Positions 24,292-33,464 of a stretch of DNA of 64,000 nt are shown one piece after another. This DNA is from a virus: the IMG/VR virus record IMGVR_UViG_3300009551_000007, positions 1-64,000 of that record; one strand, given 5' to 3'. The translations under genes were made by a program, and so were the position numbers. The notes below the pieces were generated by a model. It was not told the DNA's origin and did no database searches. It saw nothing but the letters and a program-made list of their open reading frames with translations. The stretch's first letter is position 1. Every line of letters starts with the position of its first letter.

Positions 24292-25377
24292 TTACGCCGT
24301 CCGCATGTGGGCTGTGCCGCTGTTGCCCGCAGTGTCGGGGCGGAGCTGCGTGAGAAGCATCGCCATGACCTTGTAGTGCTTGGCCATGCCACCGAGCGAC
24401 TCCCATTGAATGGTTTGCACTTCCATGCCGACGACGACGCGGACGGACTGAACTTGGGTCTCCTGGAGAACGCAGTTGTATTGCGTGTTCGGCAGGAGGT
24501 CGAGGGTGATGATGTCCTTGATGTCGTCGATGGCGAGGATGCGCTGCCGGAGCGTCGTGCTGTTGTTCGTGTTCGGGTTGAAGTCGGCGTCGAGCCACTG
24601 GGACCATTGCTTGTTGACGTAGAACACGAACGGGCCGCGGTGCTTATTGTTTAACAGGCTCTGGCGGATTGCGAGGATGGCGTTGATGATCGCCTGGTTG
24701 TTCGTGCCGTCCGGGACAACCATGTCCGTCTTCGTGACACGCTGCGGGAAGTTGATCAGCCCGTAGATCGTGCCGCCGCCGAACGAGAACGGGCCGACGG
24801 CACCCGCGCCGAGGCCTTCGAGTTCTTCCGCGACCTTGATGCCTGCCAGTTCGGCCATGGTGGTGTCGAACGGCATGTTACCGTTCCGCGACACGAGCAC
24901 CTCACGCGCAGAGAAGTCGAAGTCTTTCCACGCAATGGGCAAGGGGAAGTTGGCGTAGTCGGTCGTCGGGCGGTCGCTCTCGCCCCGGCGAATCGGGTCC
25001 ATGCCGATGGTCGCTGGCGTCGTGTCGTACTGCTTTTGGTACTGGAGGACCGTGTGGGCCATCGCGTTCGGGATGTTGTAAACCAGACCTCGACTGCGAA
25101 TGGAAGTGATCAGGTTCAGCTGGTTCTGGAGGGCCTTGACCACGGCGTTGTCGAACTCGTACCATGCGAGCCGGGGCAGCGTCGCCGGCGCGTTCGTCAC
25201 CATGACGCGCTTCTCGAACTTGCCGGTTTTAGGGTTGAACTCCGTCCGCTGGACGTAGTTCCGCCCGTCGGAACCAATCCAGGGGCGCAGGACGCCAATG
25301 TCGAAGTTGTTCGCAATCAACCGGTCTGCGGAATCGCCCAGACCGTTGGCGAAATTCATCAGGGAGTCAACAGGCAT
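24292..25377 (-). CDS. major capsid protein, encapsulin/linocin-like HK97 fold
   Basis: 361 aa. The centre shows the signature of the encapsulin-related capsid group: PLPIAWKDFDFSAREVLVSR, then TTMAELAGIKVAEELEGL, a Gly-rich loop, GTIYGLINFPQ, and later FYVNKQWSQWLDADF. A C-terminal ELAC-type strand set (VRVVVGMEVQTIQWESLGG) completes the fold. It forms the icosahedral shell. Preceded by the decoration and protease genes and followed by a strong hairpin, it is in the usual place. SD before ATG 25377. Confidence 0.85.
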   Translation of the reverse strand: MPVDSLMNFANGLGDSADRLIANNFDIGVLRPWIGSDGRNYVQRTEFNPKTGKFEKRVMVTNAPATLPRLAWYEFDNAVVKALQNQLNLITSIRSRGLVYNIPNAMAHTVLQYQKQYDTTPATIGMDPIRRGESDRPTTDYANFPLPIAWKDFDFSAREVLVSRNGNMPFDTTMAELAGIKVAEELEGLGAGAVGPFSFGGGTIYGLINFPQRVTKTDMVVPDGTNNQAIINAILAIRQSLLNNKHRGPFVFYVNKQWSQWLDADFNPNTNNSTTLRQRILAIDDIKDIITLDLLPNTQYNCVLQETQVQSVRVVVGMEVQTIQWESLGGMAKHYKVMAMLLTQLRPDTAGNSGTAHMRTA

Positions 25378-25436
25378 GAGCAGTTCCTAAATGGGGGCGA
25401 AGGTGCGGGGTGAATTAACGTGGACGGTCGGACGGC

Positions 25437-25910
25437 TCAGATCACGATCATGCGGATGAGGGTGTCCGCCGCGAGTACGCCGCCGGTGTCGTCGAGGGAC
25501 TTACCGACCAGGCCGGTCGTGGCGGCAATCGCCTTGCCCGCCGTATTGAAGCTGATGCCCTCTTCCTTGTCGATGTCTTCACCGAGGAGGGCGAGTACCA
25601 GTACGACGTCGCCCTTGCCGGGTATGTAGACGCCGATCTGTTCGCCCGGCGTCAGCGCGTCGTCGATGCCCAGACCGGTGAGGGATTGTTCTTTGGCAAT
25701 CATTAGGTCGGGTGCGCCGCCCGTGGGACCGCCCGAACCACCAGTGGCGGCGGACGCGCCGACCGCTGCGGTGTCCACTTCCATGACGCGGACGGCTGTG
25801 GTGCGCTTCAAGTTCTGACCGGGCTTGCATGCCCCAGACAGGATGACTTCTTCGTCGCGGCCGTTGTCGCCACGAAGGACGATCTTGGAGTGGCCCGAAA
25901 TGGAGGGCAT
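25437..25910 (-). CDS. capsid decoration/stabilising protein
   Basis: 157 aa between protease and major capsid genes. Beta-rich, with a Gly/Ser/Thr spacer (SGGPTGGAP) and strands such as LTPGEQIGVYIPGKGDVVLVLALLGED. This resembles small decoration proteins and head fibres that bind the shell after expansion. The low-complexity stretch, Pro/Gly turns and position support this. There is no signal peptide. Confidence 0.55.
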   Translation of the reverse strand: MPSISGHSKIVLRGDNGRDEEVILSGACKPGQNLKRTTAVRVMEVDTAAVGASAATGGSGGPTGGAPDLMIAKEQSLTGLGIDDALTPGEQIGVYIPGKGDVVLVLALLGEDIDKEEGISFNTAGKAIAATTGLVGKSLDDTGGVLAADTLIRMIVI

Positions 25911-25978
25911 AGGATGATCCGTGTAAGGGTTGTGGGCGACAGGGGCGAGTCTCGGCTAATGTCGGTGCCGCGCCGGGG

Positions 25979-27562
25979 TCACTTCTTTTGTGGCGCGAAG
26001 TCCCACTTGGCGTCTTCCAGCGGTGCCTCGTTAATCACTGGCGTCGGGTACGTTCCGGCGGCACCGAAGAAGTTGTTGGTCGGCGCGGTGAACGGGTTGA
26101 GCACGGTAGTCGGCTGGTTCGGGTTGCCGGTAGCGGTCGGCATCAGCGAGAGCATCATCTGAAGTTCTTCAATCGGCTTCGCCGTGAGGAACTGAACCGC
26201 CTTGTCGCGCTGCTCGCCCGCAGCCATATTGGCGACGAGCTGGCCGATAACTTGGTTCTTCTCGTTCTGGTGGACCTGGACCGCCGAGTTCCACACCGGG
26301 CGGAGCGCTTCGGGCATCTGCTGCAGCCACTGGTCGGGCGACAGCGTCCCTGTCGGCGCGGGCGTCTGGGCCGGGGCGGGTTGAGTTTGAGTGTTATTGG
26401 TGGGCACGGCTACCGGTTGGGTCGGGGTAGGAATTTTGGGCGTGGTCTTCCAGGTGTTCGTAGTTCGGTCGTAGGTGTGTTGGTTGCCGTAGCCGTCGAC
26501 GAAGCTCGTCATGCCGGCGTTGGCGGCGATCTGGCGGCGTGCGAAGTCCATTGCCCTCAGGTCGTTGTCGGTGAGCTTTTCGAGTTCGGTCTGGGTGCGG
26601 CCCTTCCACGGCGCGTCGTCGGGGACGACGTTGCAACCGCAGTTGGTTACGAGTTGGTTGACCATCGCCGCACGTTGTTCGGCGGTAAGCGGAATCATGG
26701 TATCTCCTGTGACGGACGGGACGGGGGACTGGTCGGTGTTCGTGGTGGGCTTGGTTCCGCACATCGCGCCGAACATGCCCATTTGACGCTTGGTGAGTTT
26801 ATGACCGTTGACCATGCCGTCCTTCATGATCTTACATGCCTTGTCGGGGGTCATGTCGAGCATGCCGGACGGGTGAGCCTTATTGAGCACCTCGACGAGA
26901 CCGGCGAGTTCGGCGATGAAGCCGGGACCGCCCGACACTTCGACGTGAATGCCCTCGTTGAGCGTGACGCTCTCCAACGGCACCGGGTCGACGGGAGTGT
27001 TCAACGTCGGGAGGAGCTGGTTCACGAGGAACCCGCAGCCGTCCTTGATCGTGCACGCGCCCGGCGAGTCGAGGAGCACCGCCAAGTGATCGGCCTTGTA
27101 GTTCCGCGCCGTGGCGACGTAGGACCGGCCGTTATGGTTCGCGCCGGCCGGAGCTGGCTGGTTGGTAGTGAATAGTCCGGTCGACAGCCCGAACGGTTTC
27201 TTATTGCGGAGGTAGTCGATTATGCGTGGCTCGACTTGATTAGTGGCCTCGACGTCGAACCATGCTTCGGCACGTAGCCGACCGTCGTAGGTGCTACGGT
27301 GGAGGCGGCCAATTACGTCGATGTCCGGGTCTCGCCCGGAGACGTGAAAGCCGTTACGGACGGGATGACCGACGGTAATGGGGACGTCATTCCACTGTGA
27401 GACGTCGCGCTTCACCTCGTCTTCGGGGTAGTACAGCGGGCCGTTCGAGCCGGGCAGTACGCCGGGCACAATGAGAGTGGCGTTGGCAACGAGGTACTCA
27501 CGCCCGTTCCGCTTCACGGAAGTGACAGTGTGTATGCCGTTGAGAATCAGGAGGGATTCCAC
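25979..27562 (-). CDS. prohead protease (DUF2213-like) fused to a scaffold-type C-terminus
   Basis: 527 aa. Residues 5-185 match the DUF2213 phage protease group: YPEDEVKRDVSQWNDVPITVGHP, then IGRLHRSTYDGRLRAEAWFDVE, GLSTGLF, and DHLAVLLDSPGACTIKDGCG with the His, Ser and Asp expected in the active site. The C-terminal 300 residues are Gln/Pro/Thr-rich and helical, as in scaffold domains degraded by the fused protease. The GTG start at 27562 has no clear SD and lies immediately beside a 10 bp inverted repeat. Acts inside the prohead before DNA packaging. Confidence 0.75.
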   Translation of the reverse strand: MESLLILNGIHTVTSVKRNGREYLVANATLIVPGVLPGSNGPLYYPEDEVKRDVSQWNDVPITVGHPVRNGFHVSGRDPDIDVIGRLHRSTYDGRLRAEAWFDVEATNQVEPRIIDYLRNKKPFGLSTGLFTTNQPAPAGANHNGRSYVATARNYKADHLAVLLDSPGACTIKDGCGFLVNQLLPTLNTPVDPVPLESVTLNEGIHVEVSGGPGFIAELAGLVEVLNKAHPSGMLDMTPDKACKIMKDGMVNGHKLTKRQMGMFGAMCGTKPTTNTDQSPVPSVTGDTMIPLTAEQRAAMVNQLVTNCGCNVVPDDAPWKGRTQTELEKLTDNDLRAMDFARRQIAANAGMTSFVDGYGNQHTYDRTTNTWKTTPKIPTPTQPVAVPTNNTQTQPAPAQTPAPTGTLSPDQWLQQMPEALRPVWNSAVQVHQNEKNQVIGQLVANMAAGEQRDKAVQFLTAKPIEELQMMLSLMPTATGNPNQPTTVLNPFTAPTNNFFGAAGTYPTPVINEAPLEDAKWDFAPQKK

Positions 27563-27565
27563 GCC

Positions 27566-27603
27566 GGTAACTCGCAGTAGTTTGTTGCTATCCGCGAGTT
27601 ACC
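27566..27603. promoter_or_regulatory. perfect 10 bp inverted repeat at the protease start
   Basis: GGTAACTCGC (27566-27575) is repeated inverted at 27594-27603 with an 18-base spacer. It ends 3 bases upstream of the protease GTG. It could be an operator or a translational hairpin. The rest of the gap to 27653 shows no gene. Confidence 0.55.
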
Positions 27604-27653
27604 TTAGTGGAGTGAAAGAGTTGACTTCTAGACGTGCGGGGAAACAAAGACGC

Positions 27654-27956
27654 TTAAGATTCGACCGCCTCCTTATGGGTCATAAGATTCACGACGTGCT
27701 GGTAGTGGAGCTTCCTATTTATCCGGGTCGACAAGAGTTCGTGGCCGATGGTCCGGAGCTTCTTCCTGATCTCGAACATGTGCTTAATCAGGTGACTATT
27801 GTCCGCCAGTTCGTCGATGCATTTCAGTAGCTCGGTCGACTCGTGGGGCCGGCCGTCCGACAGCACGCGAACGAGCTTGGCTTGCATCTTCGTGAGGGTA
27901 ATTCCCCTCAGGAGGTCCGCGTCGGGGTGGTCATTAACTTGAGGCTTGTGCTTCAT
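27654..27956 (-). CDS. small winged-helix-like DNA-binding protein, 100 aa
   Basis: Residues 18-85 fit a winged helix: LTKMQAKLVRVLSDGRPHESTELLKCI as helix one to two, SHLIKHMFEIRKKLRTIGHELLSTRINRKLHYQHV as recognition helix and wing. It lies upstream of the protease gene within the head operon and next to a 10 bp inverted repeat. It could regulate that operon directly, although this is only suggested by position. Confidence 0.65.
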   Translation of the reverse strand: MKHKPQVNDHPDADLLRGITLTKMQAKLVRVLSDGRPHESTELLKCIDELADNSHLIKHMFEIRKKLRTIGHELLSTRINRKLHYQHVVNLMTHKEAVES

Positions 27957-28167
27957 AGTCTTCTCCTGTGGCGGTGATTTCGTAACTCACTTCCGTCTCG
28001 TCGGGCGCCAGTATCGGGTCGCCAGTAAGCATGGCTTCAATCCACGCATTGGCCTCGCCCTCGGTGTCCGCTTGCGGTGCGCCCATGTCGGCGAGTGCGA
28101 GCTTCCCGCCGGCCTTCTGTTGGGCGGTGAACAGGTCGTCGGTCGGGAGGATGTTCGGGGTAGCCAT
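27934..28167 (-). CDS. hypothetical acidic protein, 77 aa
   Basis: Not recognised. Acidic, Ala-rich and probably partly disordered; the end is Glu/Asp/Tyr-rich. It overlaps the start of the winged-helix gene by 23 bases, indicating coupled translation, and follows the giant minor head gene after 27 bases. ATG 28167 has an AGGAG-type sequence upstream. Confidence 0.55.
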   Translation of the reverse strand: MATPNILPTDDLFTAQQKAGGKLALADMGAPQADTEGEANAWIEAMLTGDPILAPDETEVSYEITATGEDYEAQASS

Positions 28168-28194
28168 GGTATAGTCTCCTGAGGGGAACTAGTA

Positions 28195-31100
28195 TCACTT
28201 GAGTTCGATGCCTGTTTTGGGGGACAGGCCGCCCGTGAGTTGGTTCATATGTATGTGGAGCTTGTCGCCGACCTTTTCCACCTTAGTGACTTGGTACTGG
28301 GCGTTATGGTTGATCAATAGCTCCGTCTCGGTGGGAAAGTGCGAGTACGGGCGGACGTCGAGACCGTGTATGGCTTGGATCACGAACTGGACGTTGCCGT
28401 TGAATGCTTTATCAGTGGACGTCGAGGTGAACCCCGGCATCGTCGCGGCGGTCTTACCGTCTATCGACGCTTGTGCTGCACTTTGGAGTCGCTTCAGCGT
28501 CGCCTCGTCCACGCTAATGCCCCGCTTCACCTGAATTGGGGGCGGGCCGAACGGCTTGGCTGCAGCGAACTGCTTCTGTAAGTCGTTGTACATGTCCGGA
28601 CCGTTCTTATTCGGCTTACTCCCCGCACCACCGAACTTGCCTTTAGGCGGCTTGTCGGTGTTCCGGAGCGACTCGTTCATTGGCCCGTCGTAGCCCCAGG
28701 TGTAATTATTGATATGGGAGGCGGTCCGTTCGTCGGCCACGGGCGGTCGCGTATGGTCCGGTAACTTCGAGTTCGGCTCACCCGTCACCGCGTCGTCTTT
28801 CGCGTGTACCGCTTTGATGTGGGGGTTTTGTGCCTCGAACGCCAATGTTGACTTCGTGTCGTACTGGCCGGCGTTCGGGTCGAGCACGTGAGCGGTCGGC
28901 GAATTGTGAATTGTCGGTAGTTCCGAGGGCGATTTACTCCCGTGTATGACTTGGTTGTCATGGGTCTTAGCGTGGTTACTGTTGCCGTTCGCTTTAATAT
29001 TGATGCGTGACGCCGCTTGCAGCCTGCCGGTTACGTGACTGAGATCATTGGCCAGATTTAAGTTGGCACCGAAATACGCCGCCACGCTCTTGATTTGGTC
29101 GGGGCTCAGGTTCGTTAGGTGCTTGGCTATGTCGTCGGTCTTGCTATTGCCTACCGGCATGCTATGGAAATCTGCCTCTATCGCGTGAATGGCTTTCTTA
29201 GCTTCAGGGGTAACGTGGGCAAGTTTAGCAGCGTCACCGAGGACGTGATGACCGTGCTCGTTCTTGGGGGCGGACTGCGTCGTGGCCGTCGAACCCGGCG
29301 GGAACGGGAGGTCATGTAGGTTCGGCTTGGGCATCGTCGCCGCCGTCTGACCGACCGGGCTATTGTGTTCGGTCGCGGTCGGCGGGAGCGGCGGCGCGGC
29401 CTTCTTCACCGACGTGACGACCGCACTGTGGCCCGCTACGGCCGCAATCGCTTCCGGCGTGATGTCTTTCTTCGTGACGTACTTGCCGGTGATCTTCGTG
29501 CCCGCTGGGAGTACCTTACCCAGCTTCTCCAGCTGCTTCGCGTTCTCCTTACCCACTGGGATTGTCGGGGCTTTGAACTTGCCGTCCTGAATGCCGTTCG
29601 GGTTCAGCAGGGCGATTTTATGGAGGTCCAGTTCGGTGAACGCAGCACCACTGGCCTTGAGGTGAGCAACTAGACCGGACGCCGAGCTCAAGTCATGCGT
29701 GCCGCCCGAATGGGACGGGGACGTAACCGGGGGCGAATGGACCGGTGGGGTAGGCGTCGGCGGCGGCGACACGGGCGGATGACTAACGGCGGGCGGTCCG
29801 GACGGCGGATGAGCGGTCGGCGCGTGAGACGGTGACCCGTGGACGGGGTTCGGTAGAGGTAGCCCGGCGTGAATCGTCGCAGTGCCCGACTCGCCCTTGA
29901 AAGTGATATGGACGAACCCGGCTTGGGTATGGGACACGGACGCGACCTCTTTCACTTTACCCGATGCACCCGTGTACTTGTCCCCCGGCTTCAGTTCGCC
30001 GTAGGTCTTCGGGTCATGATGAGCGAAGGTGCAACCCGGCCCACTGAACTGGTTGCAGCCCTTTGGGTTATTGTTGATAATGAAAGCGTCGATGGTGCCG
30101 AGTGCCGCACTGAGGAGGTTATTGATTGGCACGTTAGACGGCTGTTCGGGCGCGAAGGTGTTTAGGCCGGTGACGAACTTGCGGTCACCGTTAGCATTGT
30201 CTTGGGTCGGCATGAAGTCGCGTAACATGAGGTCGATTCCCTCCACTGGGCAGGTACATTGTTCGTGGGCTTGGTTGACGAGCGGCCCGTCGGGGCGGGC
30301 GACGGCCACCGGCGTGTTCACAAAGAATTCGTCGCCGCCGGCCTTGTCGGACTTTATGAACGCGCTGACGATCTTACCTTTCGTGTCCTTGGTCCCTTTA
30401 CCCGTCTGACCCAGATTCGGCACCCAGGCACAACGACAGCGCGGGTGACGGGGAATCTTGCCGCGTGCTTCGGCCACCGTTAGAACGACGCCGCCTAACG
30501 GGGCACACAGAGGGCATACGCGACCGTCGTGAGCCGTCGTCCATTCGACTGCGACGCCGACCGTCTCGATGCCCATGCGGTCGAAAGCGTCCAACTGACC
30601 CTCGGCATGTGCCCGGATGATCTCGGTGCGGGCGATCACGACGGCGCGGGTCTTCGTTAGTCCGATCTGCTTCACCATCTGGCGTGCGATTTCGTCGGGC
30701 GAACTGCCGGCAGTCAACCCGTCGGCGAGGACGCGCGCCAGATCGGTCGACATCTGTTCGTTAATCCCGTCGAGGTGAGTGAACGTCCGCGTGACGAGGA
30801 AATTCACCTTTTCGACGGGCGTCTTTAGACCGAACGACTGTTTCAAGAACTCGTCCTTGGCCTGGTCGATTTCCTTACCTTGGGCCTTGTCCGCGGCACG
30901 GACGTCGCCGAACGCTTTACCGACGCCCTTCAGGTACGCTTGCTTCACGTAATCGAGCCAAGACGCCTTCTCGGTCGGGCCACTCACGAGCGTCTTAATC
31001 TTGGTTTTCACCCAGTCGAGGAACCCACTCACCTTGTCGGCGAGCGACGAGAACTGCCATGCGTTCGTTGTGAACGGGTTCGGTGCCGGCTTCAGGCCGA

Positions 31101-31296
31101 ATGCGTCGGCTGAAACGACGAGTTGCTTGATCTCGGCGGCTAGGAGGTTGTACCGCTTACCGGCGAACGCCACAAGCGCGTTCCGGAGCGAGATAGTGCG
31201 GGTCGGGTCGAGGTTGGCTGCCGTCGCCGAAGTGATCGCGAGCTTAGCGGGCGGTAAACGTGACGCGCCCCGCATAAGACGTTTACGCATACTCAC
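28195..31296 (-). CDS. SPP1 gp7/Mu F-like minor head protein fused to an ADP-ribosyltransferase
   Basis: 1033 aa in three parts. Residues 150-293 are the minor head (gp7-like) domain: AVVIARTEIIRAHAEGQLDAF and a CPLC...HPRCRC zinc-type end. Residues about 490-540 are a Pro/His linker, followed by several small Gly/Lys/Asn-rich segments. The last 120 residues show ADP-ribosyltransferase motifs in order: Arg in QVKRGIS (near 925), Ser-Thr-Ser in PGFTSTSTD (near 955) and the Glu-x-Glu pair in FPTETELL (near 988). This is the R-S-E class that modifies Arg in proteins. As a capsid protein it could enter the cell with the DNA, like T4 Alt. GTG 31296 overlaps the portal stop (GTGA). Confidence 0.85.
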   Translation of the reverse strand: MSMRKRLMRGASRLPPAKLAITSATAANLDPTRTISLRNALVAFAGKRYNLLAAEIKQLVVSADAFGLKPAPNPFTTNAWQFSSLADKVSGFLDWVKTKIKTLVSGPTEKASWLDYVKQAYLKGVGKAFGDVRAADKAQGKEIDQAKDEFLKQSFGLKTPVEKVNFLVTRTFTHLDGINEQMSTDLARVLADGLTAGSSPDEIARQMVKQIGLTKTRAVVIARTEIIRAHAEGQLDAFDRMGIETVGVAVEWTTAHDGRVCPLCAPLGGVVLTVAEARGKIPRHPRCRCAWVPNLGQTGKGTKDTKGKIVSAFIKSDKAGGDEFFVNTPVAVARPDGPLVNQAHEQCTCPVEGIDLMLRDFMPTQDNANGDRKFVTGLNTFAPEQPSNVPINNLLSAALGTIDAFIINNNPKGCNQFSGPGCTFAHHDPKTYGELKPGDKYTGASGKVKEVASVSHTQAGFVHITFKGESGTATIHAGLPLPNPVHGSPSHAPTAHPPSGPPAVSHPPVSPPPTPTPPVHSPPVTSPSHSGGTHDLSSASGLVAHLKASGAAFTELDLHKIALLNPNGIQDGKFKAPTIPVGKENAKQLEKLGKVLPAGTKITGKYVTKKDITPEAIAAVAGHSAVVTSVKKAAPPLPPTATEHNSPVGQTAATMPKPNLHDLPFPPGSTATTQSAPKNEHGHHVLGDAAKLAHVTPEAKKAIHAIEADFHSMPVGNSKTDDIAKHLTNLSPDQIKSVAAYFGANLNLANDLSHVTGRLQAASRINIKANGNSNHAKTHDNQVIHGSKSPSELPTIHNSPTAHVLDPNAGQYDTKSTLAFEAQNPHIKAVHAKDDAVTGEPNSKLPDHTRPPVADERTASHINNYTWGYDGPMNESLRNTDKPPKGKFGGAGSKPNKNGPDMYNDLQKQFAAAKPFGPPPIQVKRGISVDEATLKRLQSAAQASIDGKTAATMPGFTSTSTDKAFNGNVQFVIQAIHGLDVRPYSHFPTETELLINHNAQYQVTKVEKVGDKLHIHMNQLTGGLSPKTGIELK

Positions 31297-32288
31297 TTAC
31301 CTCCCAACTGGCCGGAAGCTGCGGCGTCGGACGCGGCCGCGCTTCCCTGGGAAGAACCTACCGACCCTTGTTGTGATGGGTTGGGTTGGGAGGCGTCGGG
31401 GCCGATGGGGTTGCCGTTGGCGTCCACTTGTTGGGATACCACCGCTTGTGCTTGTTCTTCGGCCTGGGCCTGGGCGTTCGCCTTGTCCGCGTTGTCGACG
31501 ATGGACTTCGCCTCCTCCATGTCGAACTGTTGCACGAGCGTCCAGTAGTCGAGCGGCGTGATGTATTGCTGCAAGCCGCCGGTCGAGTACGCGGTCAGGC
31601 CTTGGGTTATCGTGAGTGCTGCCTGTGCCTTCTCTTGGTCGCTCTTGCTCGTGAGGTCGGGCCATTCGACCTTGTAACCGTCGGCCGGTTCCGAGAGGAC
31701 GCCCAGGTAGATCAGGCGGTCCACGAACGGGATGACGATGCGGGGAGTGATGTAGTTGTCTTGTCGCTCACTCAGCCGGTCGTTCCATGCCTTGTCGTCT
31801 TGGTTCGAGGCGAGTTCGCCGCGCTCCGAACCTTTGAAGATGCGGACGGGCATGCCCATCTTGATACAAATGGTCTCGATCATCTTGTCGATCTGCGGGG
31901 ACGGGTCAACCACCTGGGTCGGGAGCGAGGTGGCGTCCATGTTCTGGAGCGCGATCCATCGCTGGAGGTCGTTCTCGTACTTCCACATCATCTGACGGAC
32001 TGCGGCCTTGTCGACGGGGATTTCTGCCGCCTGGGATTGCGTTTTCAGCGCGATGCCGGCGAACGCGCCCTTCCAGTACATCTCAGGGCTGGAGAGGAGC
32101 AGCTTCATCAGGCCTTCGAGCGGGTACCACACTGGCCTCTGGCGTGGGACGGCGAGGAAGTCTATCGACGACGGCTGGTGATGAATATCGGCGACGTGGA
32201 TGACGCGCGTCCAGTGGATCTCGGACGTAGAGTTGGGCGGGAGGACGCCGGACGTCGACTCGAACCTGTCCTCTAGCGTCGCCGGCAC
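31293..32288 (-). CDS. portal protein, C-terminal part in shifted frame
   Basis: 331 aa ORF that continues the portal: GVLPPNSTSEIHWTRVIHVADIHH is the typical mid-portal segment, followed by the helical stem and wing and an Ala/Gln/Ser-rich tail. It begins with GTG 32288, but a TGA in the same frame lies two codons upstream. It therefore cannot be read through from further up without a shift. The N-terminal part is in the other frame (32083-32961). A +1 move near 32285-32295 would join them. No ribosome binding site precedes GTG 32288. Confidence 0.7.
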   Translation of the reverse strand: MPATLEDRFESTSGVLPPNSTSEIHWTRVIHVADIHHQPSSIDFLAVPRQRPVWYPLEGLMKLLLSSPEMYWKGAFAGIALKTQSQAAEIPVDKAAVRQMMWKYENDLQRWIALQNMDATSLPTQVVDPSPQIDKMIETICIKMGMPVRIFKGSERGELASNQDDKAWNDRLSERQDNYITPRIVIPFVDRLIYLGVLSEPADGYKVEWPDLTSKSDQEKAQAALTITQGLTAYSTGGLQQYITPLDYWTLVQQFDMEEAKSIVDNADKANAQAQAEEQAQAVVSQQVDANGNPIGPDASQPNPSQQGSVGSSQGSAAASDAAASGQLGGK

Positions 32289-32961
32289 TCGTCACCTGGT
32301 ACGACAGTGGCCGCCCGTACCGGGGCGACGTCGGGTCAGTGTCGTACTTACTAATCTTGCATTCGTAGTCGGAGTACACCTGTAGGAAGTTGAGTTTCTG
32401 CCCCTTCCTAGGCTTGGCGGGCTGGAGGAGGTCGGCGGCACCGTCGGCGAGACCGAGGAGGACCAGACCAAACTGACCGATGCCGCTCATAATGTCGGCG
32501 CGGGTTAATGGTTCCCATATGGCCGTGGCGTCGTCGTCATTGTAGTGCGACGGGATGCCGTTGGAGAGGAGCTGTTTCGATAGTGCCTTCCAGTCCTTCT
32601 CGAACGGCGTCGTCGCCTTGCCCGATTCCTTCTCGTACACGCACGGACACACCTGCCATGACTCCTTCGGCAGTACCTCGACGACCCGCCCGCCGACCGG
32701 GTTGTACTGGAACATCTCCATGTACTTTTGCGGCGTCACGGTATGCGGTTCGTCGACACGACACGCCGAGTACAGGTTCCGCGACTTGTCGGACAGCGCG
32801 TTAATCAGCCAGTCCTGGCGTGACTGAATATTGACGACGAGGTGCCGTAACTGGGCGTCGTTCATGCTCTCGAAATTGGGCGCGAACCGGGGCGAGTAGT
32901 CGGCCGGCATTTCCGGGTACGCACTACCGGTCGCGTTAGCCGTGCCGTTTCCTTCGGACAT
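32083..32961 (-). CDS. portal protein, N-terminal part
   Basis: DNA packaging portal, first part. Residues 1-225 show normal portal features: MNDAQLRHLVVNIQSRQDWLINALSDKSRNLYSACR, GGRVVEVLPKESWQVCP, IMSGIGQFGLVLLGLADG and the wing segment ending YGRPLSYQVTSAG. After that, near 32285, the reading becomes Arg/Pro-rich and looks non-coding to its stop at 32083, while the true portal sequence continues in the +1 frame. The gene is therefore frameshifted by mutation, by recoding, or by a sequencing error of one base. Confidence 0.7.
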   Translation of the reverse strand: MSEGNGTANATGSAYPEMPADYSPRFAPNFESMNDAQLRHLVVNIQSRQDWLINALSDKSRNLYSACRVDEPHTVTPQKYMEMFQYNPVGGRVVEVLPKESWQVCPCVYEKESGKATTPFEKDWKALSKQLLSNGIPSHYNDDDATAIWEPLTRADIMSGIGQFGLVLLGLADGAADLLQPAKPRKGQKLNFLQVYSDYECKISKYDTDPTSPRYGRPLSYQVTSAGDARGQVRVDVRRPPAQLYVRDPLDARHPRRRYSSPAVVDRLPRRPTPEASVVPARRPDEAAPLQP

Positions 32962-33033
32962 GTCTACCTTTCGCTTAGGGGAGATCGTGCCGCTACGAAC
33001 GAACGGCGTGCCAGAAACCGGGTTTAACCTTGA

Positions 33034-33393
33034 TCACATCGGCTTCGGGTTTAACCCGGCCGCGCCCCGTTTCGCGGCGTCTTCGACCGACTGCCATACC
33101 GCGACGTCTTCGGCGTAGTACGCCTCGAACATGGCACGGACCGCTTCGATGGCGGCCTGCTCGCTCGTACCCGGTTCGACGTCGTGCTGGAATAGGGGGT
33201 AGTATTTTCCACCCACGACCATCTTGTCTACGTGCCCGTCGCGGACCCAAATCACCTTCGACCGCCCGCCGTCCCACGGCACGAGGTACTCGTGGACCGT
33301 CATGCCCTTGTGAGTGAAGACACACCTCGGTAGCACCTTGCCGGCTATCAATCGGTCGGCGATTGATTCGTCCGTCGTGTCGCCCTTCGCCAT
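33034..33393 (-). CDS. hypothetical protein, 119 aa
   Basis: Not recognised. ATG 33393 has AAAGGTGATATC upstream; longer readings are non-coding. The centre has a beta hairpin pair (GMTVHEYLVPWDGGRSKVIWVRDGHVDKMVVGGKYYPL) and the end is helical. It lies between the coiled-coil gene and the portal gene. The function is unknown; packaging or head assembly is a guess from position. Confidence 0.6.
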   Translation of the reverse strand: MAKGDTTDESIADRLIAGKVLPRCVFTHKGMTVHEYLVPWDGGRSKVIWVRDGHVDKMVVGGKYYPLFQHDVEPGTSEQAAIEAVRAMFEAYYAEDVAVWQSVEDAAKRGAAGLNPKPM

Positions 33394-33464
33394 GATATCA
33401 CCTTTTGAGTTGAGTGGGCGAACCCGTATCGTAGTACGGGCGGCTAGACCCAACTAGGGTTGAA

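Noticed and set aside
25988-27175. Long + strand ORF (395 codons) opposite the protease gene
   Set aside because: Its translation is Arg/Val/His-rich with no domain, and it mirrors codon bias of the real minus-strand gene.
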